This document shows positions 1 to 12,200 of a DNA stretch of 64,000 nt, piece after piece. Where the stretch lies: assembly GCA_014843695.1 (NCBI GenBank), contig CM026386.1, forward strand, positions 12,031,814-12,095,813, written 5' to 3'. The position numbers were made by a program, and so were the translations under genes. This DNA comes from Archivesica marissinica (lineage: Eukaryota; Mollusca; Bivalvia; Venerida; Vesicomyidae). Below the pieces are notes generated by a model. That model worked only from the letters and a program-made list of their open reading frames with translations, had not been told where the DNA came from and made no database searches. The stretch's first letter is position 1; every line of letters begins with the position of its first letter.

Positions 1-41
1 AAATCACACGACACCAGAGCCTCTTAATTATGATATCCCTA

Positions 42-842
42 TCTGGAGGATGGCTATTGTTGTGTAGGAGGTATGTCTGGAGGATGGCTATTGTTGTGTA
101 GGAGGTATGTCTGGAGGATGGCTATTGTTGTGTAGGAGGTATGTCTGGAGGATGGCTATTGTTGTGTAGGAGGTATGTCTGGAGGATGGCTATTGTTGTG
201 TAGGAGGTATGTCTGGAGGATGGCTATTGTTGTGTAGGAGGTATGTCTGGAGGATGGCTATTGTTGTGTAAGAGGTATGTTTGGAGGATGGCCATTGTTG
301 GGTGGGAGGTATGTTTGGACTTGGTGTTGCAAGAAGAGGATGGCTATTGTTGTGTAATGGGGTATGTTTGGACTTGGTGTTGCAAGAAGAGGATGGATAT
401 TGTTGTGTAGGAGGTATGTTTGGACTTGGTGTGGCAAGAAGAGGATGGTTATTGTTGTGTAGGAGGTATGTTTGTACTTGGTGTTGCAAGACGAGGATGG
501 CCATTGTTGTGTAGGAGGTATGTTTGGACTTGGTGTTGCAAGAAGAGGATGGCTATTGTTGTGTAGGAGGTATGTTTGGAGGATGGCCATTGTTGGGTGG
601 GAGGTATGTTTGGACTTGGTGTGGCAAGAAGAGGATGGCTATTGTTGTGTAGGAGGTATGTTTGGACTTGGTGTTGCAAGAAGAGGATGGTTATTGTTGT
701 GTAGGAGGTATGTTTGGACTTGGTGTGGCAAGAAGAGGATGGCTATTGTTGTGTAGGAGGTATGTTTGGACTTGGTGCTGCAAGAAGAGGATGGCTATTG
801 TTGTGTAGGAGGTATGTTTGGACTTGGTGTTGCAAGAAGACA
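42..842. repeat. Minisatellite, 34-bp unit growing into 52-bp unit
   Basis: Units contain ggaggatggctattgttgtg and ggaggtatgt. Up to about 275 they repeat every 34 bp. After that an 18-bp insert (ggacttggtgttgcaaga) gives 52-bp units. Open frames over it only reflect the periodicity. Confidence 0.95.
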
Positions 843-912
843 CATGTCAGTAATTGTGTAATCAGCTTCTATCCTACATATAGGTCAGATAGGTTGCTAG
901 GACACACAGAAG

Positions 913-1178
913 GTTATTTATTTATAGTTCAGGTTTTACGCCTGCATCAGCACCATTTCGGGCTATATCGCCGGCGGGCAGTTTACCTAACAACACCTTT
1001 CCTGGGCAGGCTCCAGCGGATAACCAGTACTTGGGTCACCAACCTCCGTATGAAACTGCCAACTTTTCATATAAATGAGACACGGCCTGAGCGGGGCTCG
1101 AACCCGTGACCATCAGTGATGATAGGTTACAGTGGTATACAAGTCAGCGACCTTAACCACTCGACCACGGAGGCGGAC
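913..1178 (-). mobile_element. SINE-C, full copy with target-site duplication
   Basis: SINE-C is a tRNA-derived family. In plus orientation it starts gtccgcctccgtggtcgag, has a B-box-like cacgggttcgagccc about 60 bp in, and ends caggcgtaaaacccgaaata. This copy is inverted and flanked by the 12-bp duplication gacacacagaag (901-912 and 1179-1190). Confidence 0.9.
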
Positions 1179-1190
1179 GACACACAGAAG

Positions 1191-2238
1191 TATGGGGGTA
1201 CATATCTGTGCCAAATACAATATTATATTCTACATAAGTCAGCCATTCACATTCTCATCCCCGGAGTTATGAAAACAAAGGCAATTACTTTTGAGCTACC
1301 GAGACATTATTTAATTACACACATCAATATGGGGATACTACCAAATGTAATTAAATTTCATATCCCATTTTAAAGACATCGTCCTTAGACAATTTTCAGC
1401 AATTCAATTCAAACAATTGTGGAGCTACTGACAACAATGGGACAACATTTGGTTAGACACACACCATTATCGGGATGCATATTGAATGTTGTACCATTAA
1501 GTTCCATCCATTCAGTTTGAATATATTAATCAACACTGACAGACCTGCAATACAATTGTGGAGCATGTAAGAGGATTGGGGCAATATTGGTTGGATGTAA
1601 GCCAGTACAGGGAAACACAAATGACATGTATCAAATATCCTAACATTTCACCAAACCATTTTCACGATACTGACTAATGTTTGTCTGCGCCACTTCTGTC
1701 GCCAATTGAAAAACACTGGAGCCAATTAAAAAAACGTAGAGCCAACTAAGAGCCATATAGTTCACAAATAAATATTTGAAGCCATATATTTGACAAAACA
1801 TGTGCCAAAAAAACCCACAAAAAACACAACAATTGTGCCAAATATTTTCGCCAATTCACAAAATTTAGCGCCAATATTTGTCTTTTGTCGCCATTGGCGA
1901 CCGACAGCAAGAACCCTGCTAGATCGGATCAAACACCACACAACACCAAAACAATATCCTTCCATCCTTAGTGGAGGCTACAAAGGATTCTTGAAAGTAT
2001 ACCAGTGGGAATACAAATATCTTTAAAATTAGCAAATTTTCATCAAATCAAAGTTTTTTATAGGCACTTTTCCCTGGAATATTTAAATTCTGCTTGGTTT
2101 CCTGGAAGAAGTTTTTAGTATTTAAGCTAACACTTTGAGAGCAGAAATTAAATACAGTTTATTCAACATGGCCACCAGAGAATCACAAAGGAATTCAAAC
2201 GTTTTAAAAGCAATTTATCATCATTTCGTATACCAACT
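1191..2238. other. Intronic DNA without recognised feature
   Basis: AT-rich single-copy-like sequence. Around 1690-1870 a short phrase like agccaa/gccaat recurs irregularly. I see no exon with LRR coding potential on the minus strand and no known element. Confidence 0.5.
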
Positions 2239-2866
2239 TCTGATAGTGCTACTCATGGAACTAGCTACACAAGCAATCACTTAGGAATCCTTGCTATAGA
2301 TGAGGGCTTTGTTTCTGTCTGATAGTGCTGTCCAGGGAACTAGCTACACAAGCAATCACTTAGGAATCCTTGCTATAGATGAGGGCTTTGTTTCTGTCTG
2401 ATAGTGCTATCCATGGAACTAGCTACACAAGCAATCACTTAGGAATCCTTGCTATAGATGAGGGCTTTGTTTCTGTCTGATAGTGTTACTCATGGAACTA
2501 GCTACACAAGCAATCACTTAGGAATCCTTGCTATAGATGAAGGCTTTGTTTCTGTCTGATAGTGCTGTCCAGGGAACTAGCTACACAAGCAATCACTTAG
2601 GAATCCTTGCTATAGATGAAGGCTTTGTTTCTGTCTGATAGTGCTGTCCATGCGACTAGCTACACAAGCAATCACTTAGGAATCCTTGCTATAGATGAGG
2701 GCTTTGTTTCTGTCTGATAGTGTTACTCATGGAACTAGCTACACAAGCAATCACTTAGGAATCCTTGCTATAGATGAGGGCTTTGTTTCTGTCTGATAGT
2801 GCTATCCATGGAACTAGCTACACAAGCAATCACTTAGGAATCCTTGCTATAGATGAAGGCTTTCTT
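2239..2866. repeat. Minisatellite, 79-bp unit, about 8 copies
   Basis: The unit runs tctgatagtgctatcc ... gctttgtttctg. Copies differ by a few substitutions at the ctgtccagg/ctatccatgg position. Confidence 0.95.
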
Positions 2867-2890
2867 TCTTTCTTTCCTTCAGCACTATTA

Positions 2891-3119
2891 CAGGGTTTAT
2901 TCTAGGCCAGAAGCAAGTGTTATTTAATAAATTTCAACAAAATATGGTTAAAATGCACAGTATGACCATTAGATACTACATTTGAATAGAAGAGGTGCTT
3001 ATAATGGGCCAGTGTATCTTAAAGATGTTTTATTTAGGGAGAAGTGGGGCCCCCAGAGGGCGAAGTAAGGGTCACTAGGGCGACTATTTCGCCCACATCG
3101 CCCTCTAAAATGATCCCTG
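2891..3119 (+). mobile_element. MITE-E, shortened copy, 6-bp target duplication
   Basis: MITE-E is a roughly 300-bp family with inverted ends cagggttcattctag and ctagaatgatccctg. It has internal blocks ggcccccagagggcgaag and actatttcgcccacatcg. No ORF. This copy lacks part of the left interior and is flanked by ctatta on both sides. Confidence 0.88.
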
Positions 3120-3234
3120 CTATTATGGTTCACAGAGGCCCCAAGTAGTCCCTTAGGGAGTAACTTCCTGACCGACCGACAAGAGTTACAGTCTCATCAC
3201 TGATGAAGGCACTGCAAATAATATTGTTACTTAC

Positions 3235-3295
3235 CTTTGCTAAGGCTTGGAATCCATTGTCTGTTAAATGTGAACAACAGGCAACCTCCAGTGTA
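3235..3295 (-). CDS. FBXL20: FBXL20-like exon 11 (LRR, residues 291-311), last in window
   Basis: A 61-nt exon, acceptor tgattgcag, donor AAG followed by gtaagtaa. It reads TLEVACCSHLTDNGFQALAK, matching the LEVARCSQLTDVGF block of FBXL20, and ends in phase 0. The next family motif (NCHELEKMDLEEC) is not found between this exon and position 1, so the gene continues off the left edge. Confidence 0.95.
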
Positions 3296-6200
3296 CTGCA
3301 ATCAGATACAAGAGCTATATACATGTACACATACACTACGCAAGTCATTATGTAGATTTAGTACTTAGATATAAATTTTAGCCTATTTTTTGCCATTATT
3401 TGCCTACCACAATATGTCTACCACCCAGGTTGATACGCTGTGTTTTCCAGTCTGATATTACGTATGTTGGTTTGATACGGTCACGTGCCCGTATCAAACC
3501 AGAAAAACTGTATCATAAGTAGTTCCTGAGAAGATAATGCATGCACAATCGGTGCTAGTTTGTTTACTTGCCGTAGCATCTGAAATTTCACAGATAACAG
3601 AAGTTTGTACACGTTTTCGTGTATCTAATTCAGTAATTGTGATTTATTCCTGATAATGGAGAGCATCATTTCGATTATTAAATGTTCTATCTCAGGCTGA
3701 TATCAAGTTACCTCGGGTCAATACCTAGGCCGATATGAAACCAGCAACGTAATAACCTCTAATTACAAGTACAATACATACACACTGTAAGGCATTATGT
3801 AGATTTACAAGTACAATACATACACACTGTAAGGCATTATGTAGATTTACAAGTACAATACATACACACTGTAAGGCATTATGTAGATTTACAAGTACAA
3901 TACATACACACACATGTAAGGCAGTATGTAGATTTACAAGTACAATACATACACACTGTAAGGCAGTATGTAGATTTACAAGTAGAATACATACACACTG
4001 TAAGGCATTATGTAGATTTACAAGTACAATACATACACACTGTAAGGCATTATGTAGATTTACAAGTACAATACATACACACTGTAAGGCATTATGTAGA
4101 TTTACAAGTACAATACATACACACTGTAAGGCATTATGTAGATTTACAAGTACAATACATACACACTGTAAGGCATTATGTAGATTTACAAGTACAATAC
4201 ATACACACTGTAAGGCATTATGTAGATTTACAAGTACAATACATACACACTGTAAGGCATTATGTAGATTTACAAGTACAATACATACACACTGTAAGGC
4301 ATTATGTAGATTTACAAGTACAATACATACACACTGTAAGGCATTATGTAGATTTACAAGTACAATACATACACACTGTAAGGCATTATGTAGATTTACA
4401 AGTACAATACATACACACTGTAAGGCATTATGTAGATTTACAAGTACAATACATACACACTGCAAGGCATTATGTAGATTTACAAGTACAATACATACAC
4501 ACTGTAAGGCATTATGTAGATTTACAAGTACAATACATACACACTGTAAGGCATTATGTAGATTTACAAGTACAATACATACACACTGTAAGGCATTATG
4601 TAGATTTACAAGTACAATACATACACACTGTAAGGCATTATGTAGATTTACAAGTACAATACATACACACTGTAAGGCATTATGTAGATTTACAAGTACA
4701 ATACATACACACTGTAAGGCATTATGTAGATTTACAAGTACAATACATACAATACATGTAAGGCATTATGTAGATTTACAAGTACAATACATACACACTG
4801 TAAGGCATTATGTAGATTTACAAGTACAATACATACACACTGTAAGGCATTATGTAGATTTACAAGTACAATACATACACACTGTAAGGCATTATGTAGA
4901 TTTACAAGTACAATACATACACACTGTAAGGCATTATGTAGATTTACAAGTACAATACATACACACTGTAAGGCATTATGTAGATTTACAAGTACAATAC
5001 ATACACACTGTAAGGCATTATGTAGATATACTAGTATAATACATACACACTGTAAGGCATTATGTAGATTTACAAGTACAATACATACACACTGTAAGGC
5101 ATTATGTAGATTTACAAGTACAATACATACACACTGTAAGGCAGTATGTAGATTTACAAGTACAATACATACACACTGTAAGGCATTATGTAGATATACT
5201 AGTATAATACATACACACTGTAAGGCATTATGTAGATATACTAGTATAATACATACACACTGTAAGGCATTATGTAGATATACAAGTACAATACATACAC
5301 ACTGTAAGGCATTATGTAGATTTACAAGTACAATACATACACACTGTAAGGCATTATGTAGATTTACAAGTACAATACATACACACTGTAAGGCATTATG
5401 TAGATTTACAAGTACAATACATACACACTGTAAGGCATTATGTAGATTTACAGGTATAATACATACACACTGTAAGGCAGTATGTAGATTTACATGTACA
5501 ATACATACACACTGCAAGGCATTATGTAGATATACTAGTATAATACATACACACTGTAAGGCATTATGTAGATTTACAAGTACAATACATACACACTGTA
5601 AGGCATTATGTAGATTTACAAGTACAATACATACAATACATGTAAGACATTATGTAGATTTACAAGTACAATACATACAATACATGTAAGGCATTATGTA
5701 GATTTACAAGTACAATACATACAATACATGTAAGGCATTATGTAGATTTACAAATTCTATGACTCAGCCTACAGCTATATTGAATCAGGATTAAGTAATC
5801 AACATGGGCAAGTAGAAATGTAAATGTTATGTAAATGTTATGTAAATTAATTATTATCAAGATTAATGTCATATATTCTTTATGTAATATTGCATGGGTT
5901 GAGGTTGTCATGTATGTAATTAAACCGATACTAGACCTAGTTCAGAATATTCACCATTCTAATAACCTGTCCAATTAGAGCACACACGCTTCTAACCAAT
6001 ACATCCCCATTTTGATCCTCAGACTGGTTAGGATGCGAGAAGGTACGGTGGTTGTCATCTCGGACAGATGAGTTTTCTCAAGGTGCTCCTGTTTCCTCCC
6101 ACACGAATGACCACATTTATGCTTTCATCCGCGCCAACGATAGTGATTAACACAAGTTGATAAAGCTTGCTTTGCAATCGCAATAAAATTGATACTAATA

Positions 6201-9200
6201 ACCCCAATTCTACCAGTTTCAGAGATGTCATTTGCAGCAATTGAGGACTAATTGTGTGCCATCACTCGACCAATAATGAGAGAGATAAGGTAGAACACCT
6301 CAGTCAGAGAACAACTGCGATATATATAGGAAATGTATGTCATTTTTCCTGGAATTGTCAGAAATTGCTACTCTGGCTATAAGCAGGGTTCATTCTCGGT
6401 CGAATTATAACACTGTTTGAACGTAAATATAATGCTGCTTTGCATAGTGATGTCATGACAATTTAGTGACATCGTGAACATTTGCGCTGACATTTGGCAT
6501 GAAAATTGCCAGTAGCAGGGCCATTTTGTGCAAAAAGAATTTTTTATATGACTAAAACCCAATATGGTAATGTGATAAAGGATCTTACACTCCTGGTGAT
6601 TTCATACAATATATGGTAAGAAATCAACATGAATGTATCAGGGTTCATTCTTGGTCAGAATTTTTGGGAGAAGTGAGAAAGCGCGTGATCGCTTCCTTAA
6701 ATGGTGTTCTTTTTGTGGAAGTCGTGATAGCGCAGTGGATGCGCGTTCGCTTCAGGTGCGAAAGGTCCGGAGTTCGAGCCCAGCTGGAGCCGTTACGATT
6801 GTGCCCTTAGGCAAGGCATTTATATTCCACGTTGCCTCTTCTCTCTCCCTCGTGGCGATGGATTCCATCAGGAATGAGGTCTCGAGAGTGATTAATATAA
6901 GTTATAAGAACTTGTTTCGCAATCGAGCTAAAATAAATTTGTATAAACTAAATGGTGTTCTTTAATATACTTCTGCAAAATATGGTTAAAATGCACAGTA
7001 CAACCATTAAATATAACATTTGAATAGAAGGAGTGCTTTATAATGGGCCAGTGTATCTTACTTGACACAATTTTGTTTGAAAATCGTAAAAACCAAAACA
7101 TAATTGTTTTTTTTTGTGGGAGAAGTGGGGCCCCCAGAGGGCGAAGTCAGGGTCCCTAGGGCGACTATTTTGCCCACATCGCCCTCTAGAATGATCCCTG
7201 TATAAGCAATTGCTAATTTGCTATATGAAAATAAGAAAGCAAAAAAGAAAGAAATGAGTGGTGATCCTGTACTCCCAATTCCTATAGATATCAGGCGGAA
7301 TTGCCGACTCGTAGAGAAATAATTTCTCACAACTATCACTATAACTTCAGAACAAATTCTGCACAACCATTTTCGATCTTAGCAAATATCGACATATCAT
7401 ATCAACACAATCAATGCTATTACAATACACACCAGCCAAAACGTGAACACTGTTACCACATGACAAACCTTAACCCTTTCCTTCATAGAGATTTAGGTTA
7501 ATATACTATTATATCTCCATACAAACGACAACCATTTAGATATCATGCAGTGAATAAGTAGTCGCCATGTCTATCCCACATCCATAGATATTACTGGGAC
7601 TACATGAGATTCTGGCCTTTATTATGAACATTGGTTTGTCAATGTATATCGTATTGGTAATGGCGTCAATAGGTGCTTCCCAATTGGCAATATCCCACAG
7701 CAAGAACATGACCAATGTTAAAATATAACAAACCTTAATGCAGGACGTCCAGTGACAATGTACCTTAGTCAAAGCATGAACAATGTTAAAACATGACAAA
7801 CCTTAATGCAGGACGTCCAGTGACAATGTACCTTAGTCAAAGCATGAACAATGTTAAAACATGACAAACCTTAATGCAGGACGTTCAGTGACAATGTACC
7901 TTAGTCAAAGCATGAACAATGTTAAAACATGACAAACCTTAATGCAGGACGTCCAGTGACAATGTACCTTAGTCAAAGCATGAACAATGTCAAAGCATGA
8001 TTAATGTTAAAACATGACAAACACAATGTCCCTTAGCCAAAGCATGAACAATGTTAAAATATGACAAACCTTAATGCAGGACGTTCAGTGACAATGTACC
8101 TTAGTCAAAGCATGAACAATGTTAAAACATGACAAACCTTAATGCAGGACGTTCAGTGACAATGTACCTTAGTCAAAGCATGAACAATGTCAAAGCATGA
8201 TTAATGTTAAAACATGACAAACACAATGTCCCTTAGCCAAAGCATGAACAATGTTAAAATATGACAAACACAATGTCCCTTAGCCAAAGCATGAACAATG
8301 TTAAAATATAACAACCTTAGCCAAAGCATGACCAATGTTAAAATATGACAAACCTTAAGGCATGACATCCATTGGCAATGGAAACTAGTGCATTATCAGA
8401 CAGTCGTTGACAGTTTGAAACACACAAGAATATAAGGTCGTGACAATGTTCCCCTATCAACTGCAGTGCATCATCCGTTATACTCTGAAATAGAAATGAT
8501 ACATTCAATGCAAAATGTCGAATGAAAGTTCTGCATAAACAATAATTGCTTACTAGTTCATTATCATGTATTTCTTTAGTTTATACAAATTTATTTTAGC
8601 TCAATTGCGAAACAAGTTCCTACAACTGTAATATATATTATGATATTCGACTGTTTATTCTAAGATATATTCAGAACTACACAAACCTATATATAACCTC
8701 ACTAGACTGGAATAAACTGTGTGCAGTTATAGACTTAGTTAATACAAATTTATTTTAGCTTGATTGCGAAACAAGTTCTTACAACTTATATTAATCACTC
8801 TCGAGAACTCATTCCTGATGGAATCCATCGCCACAAGGGAGAGAGAAGAGGCAATGTGGAATTTAAATGCCTTTCCTAAGGGCACAATCGTAACAGCTCC
8901 AGCGGAGGCTCGAACTCCGGGCCTTTTGCACCTGAAGCGAATGCGCCACTACTGCGCTATTATGACTTCCACAATTATGTATTTCTTTCATAAAGAAATA
9001 GAAATATGTCTATACTGTAGAAAACTACCTGTATTCTGCAAAATGAGACACTAATCTATTGACAAGCTTACCTGACAAGAATGTAAATTGATACGGCGGA
9101 TATTTTTACAATGTATTGCTATGTGGCCCACGCCTATGTCTGTTATCTGAAAATACATAATAAGCATACATAGTAATAAAGGCATACAGTCAAACCTGTG

Positions 9201-12200
9201 TTAGTGGTCACCTCTATTATATACAGTCAATCCTGTGTTAGTGGTCACCTCTATTATATACAGTCAAACCTGTGTTAGTGGTCACCTCTATTATACAGTC
9301 AAACCTGTGTTAGTGGTCACCTCTATTATATACAGTCAAACCTGTGTTAGTGGTCACCTCTATTATATACAGTCAAACCTGTGTTAGTGGTCACCTCTAT
9401 TATATACAGTCAAACCTGTGTTAGTGGTCACCTCTATTATACAGTCAAACCTGTGTTAGTGGTCACCTCTATTATACAGTCAAACCTGTGTTAGTGGTCA
9501 CCTCTATATATACAGTCAAATCTGTGTTAGTGGTCACCTCTATTATACAGTCAAACCTGTGTTAGTGGTCACCTCTATTATATACAGTCAAACCTGTGTT
9601 AGTGGTCACCTCTATTATATACAGTCAAATCTGTGTTAGTGGTCACCTCTATTATACAGTCAAATCTGTGTTAGTGGTCACCTCTATTATATACAGTCAA
9701 ATCTGTGTTAGTGGTCACCTCTATTATATACAGTCAAACCTGTGTTAGTGGTCACCTCTATTATATACAGTCAAACCTGTGTTAGTGGTCACCTCTATTA
9801 TATACAGTCAAACCTGTGTTAGTGGTCACCTCTATTATATACAGTCAAACCTGTGTTAGTGGTCACCTCTATTATATACAGTCAAACCTGTGTTAGTGGT
9901 CACCTCTATTATATACAGTCAAACCTGTGTTAGTGGTCACCTCTATTATATACAGTCAAACCTGTGTTAGTGGTCACCTCTATTATATACAGTCAAACCT
10001 GTGTTAGTGGTCACCTCTATTATATACAGTCAAACCTGTGTTAGTGGTCACCTCTATTATATACAGTCAAACCTGTGTTAGTGGTCACCTCTATTATATA
10101 CAGTCAAACCTGTGTTAGTGGTCACCTCTATTATACAGTCAAACCTGTGTTAGTGGTCACCTCTATTATACAGTCAAACCTGTGTTAGTGGTCACCTCTA
10201 TTATACAGTCAAATCTGTGTTAGTGGTTATTATACAGTCAAACCTGTGTTAGTGGTCACCTCTATTATACAGTCAAACCTGTGTTAGTGGTCACCTCTAT
10301 TATACAGTCAAATCTGTGTTAGTGGTTATTATACAGTCAAACCTGTGTTAGTGGTCACCTCTAATATACAGTCAAACCTGTGTTAGTGGTCACCTCTATT
10401 ATACAGTCAAACCTGTGTTAGTGGTCACCTCTATTATACAGTCAAACCTGTGTTAGTGGTCACCTCTATTATACAGTCAAACCTGTGTTAGTGGTCACCT
10501 CTATTATACAGTCAAACCTGTGTTAGTGGTCACCTCTATTATACAGTCAAACCTGTGTTAGTGGTCACCTCTATTATACAGTCAAACCTGTGTTAGTGGT
10601 CACCTCTATTATATACAGTCAAACCTGTGTTAGTGGTCACCTCTATTATATACAGTCAAACCTGTGTTAGTGGTCACCTCTATTATATACAGTCAAACCT
10701 GTGTTAGTGGTCACCTCTATTATATACAGTCAAACCTGTGTTAGTGGTCACCTCTATTATATACAGTCAAACCTGTGTTAGTGGTCACCTCTATTATATA
10801 CAGTCAAACCTGTGTTAGTGGTCACCTCTATTATATACAGTCAAACCTGTGTTAGTGGTCACCTCTATTATATACAGTCAAACCTGTGTTGGTGGTCACC
10901 TACTGCAAGATTAATATCTATATGTGACCTTTCTACTTAACGCTTAACCTGCCTGCCGAATAAATTAGACGGAATGTGCAAACAACATTTGACGGAATGT
11001 GCAAATGACATATACATGTAGATCCAGATCAGCCACAGTGTTGCTCCACATCTGATCAGGATCTATGTTGTTTGCTATTCAGACAAGTGATTTAGCTCCA
11101 TTTTCTGAATAGCAAACAGCATAGGGCCAGATCAGACGGCACAGAAGCGACTTCAGTCGTGATAGGCAGGCCACGGGTCAATTAAGACAAAATTTGCAAT
11201 TTTATTATTCTTCCACATAAATATATTTATATTCGATCAGTATAAGCTATACTCAAGCAGTTTGTTTATGGTCAGTTTATCTGACCATCATGTAATAGCC
11301 AATCAGAAGTACTTACATGTACAGGTGTACTGTATGTAAGTACGTGTATTGTAATGCGTTCTCATTCGAGGTTAAGCAGGACTGTGTAAAGCGTATCGAC
11401 GTTTCCCGACCCATCCGCCCTTTTATGTTATGATATGTTGTTATCATATTTTCTCTGTTGCAGATGAAACGATTTTCTGTCGTACTATACCTAGCGATCA
11501 TACTGATGTAACATTGTGTTTCACGATGTGCGAGTGATGCTGGAGAGAGTGAAATGATGGTTCTGGACAATAGGTGTGACACTCAATAACGGCAGTGTCG
11601 CATCAATTTCTATTCCCAGTGTTGTTATAAGTGCATGGACACCCAGCTACATTCTGTAGCATGTTTGGAGGAACCATCATGTGTATGAATTGATTATGTT
11701 TGTGTAATGTAATAAAACGATACGTTTGATACGTAGCCTGTGCGACCAATTCCTATAAAAGTGTTGTTTATTTTACATTGGGAAATAATTGGTAAATTAT
11801 TTATAGTGGTGACTTATAATTATATAAGTTAGATTATAAATAATTTATGTTTGGCTGAATGGAATGATAGAAAACATAAGTATACTCTAACATAAAATGA
11901 TGCAACGGAGATGTAGAGTGTGGACCAGATGTAGAGCATGGACCAGATGTAGAGTGTGGACCAGATGTATAGCATGGACCAGATGTAGAGCATGGACCAG
12001 ATGTAGAGTGTGGACCACCAGATGTAGAGTGTGGACCAGATGTGGAGTGTGGACTAGATGTAGAGTGTGGACCAGATGTAGAGTGTGGACCAGATGTAGA
12101 GTTTGGACCAGAGGTAGAGTGTGGACAAGATGTAGAGTGTGGACCAGATGTAGAGTGTGGACCAGATGTAGAGTTTGGACCAGATGTAGAGTGTGGACCA

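Noticed and set aside
714..1109. 131-codon plus-strand frame
   Set aside because: Starts in the 52-bp array and runs through an inverted SINE-C; no conserved protein feature.
1..3234. Further FBXL exons beyond exon 11
   Set aside because: I looked on the minus strand for the next family motifs (NCHELEKMDLEEC, LSLSHCELITDDG) and did not find them; they should lie outside the window.
3762..5752. CRISPR array
   Set aside because: Regular repeats but no distinct spacers: units are head-to-tail identical sequence in a eukaryotic intron.
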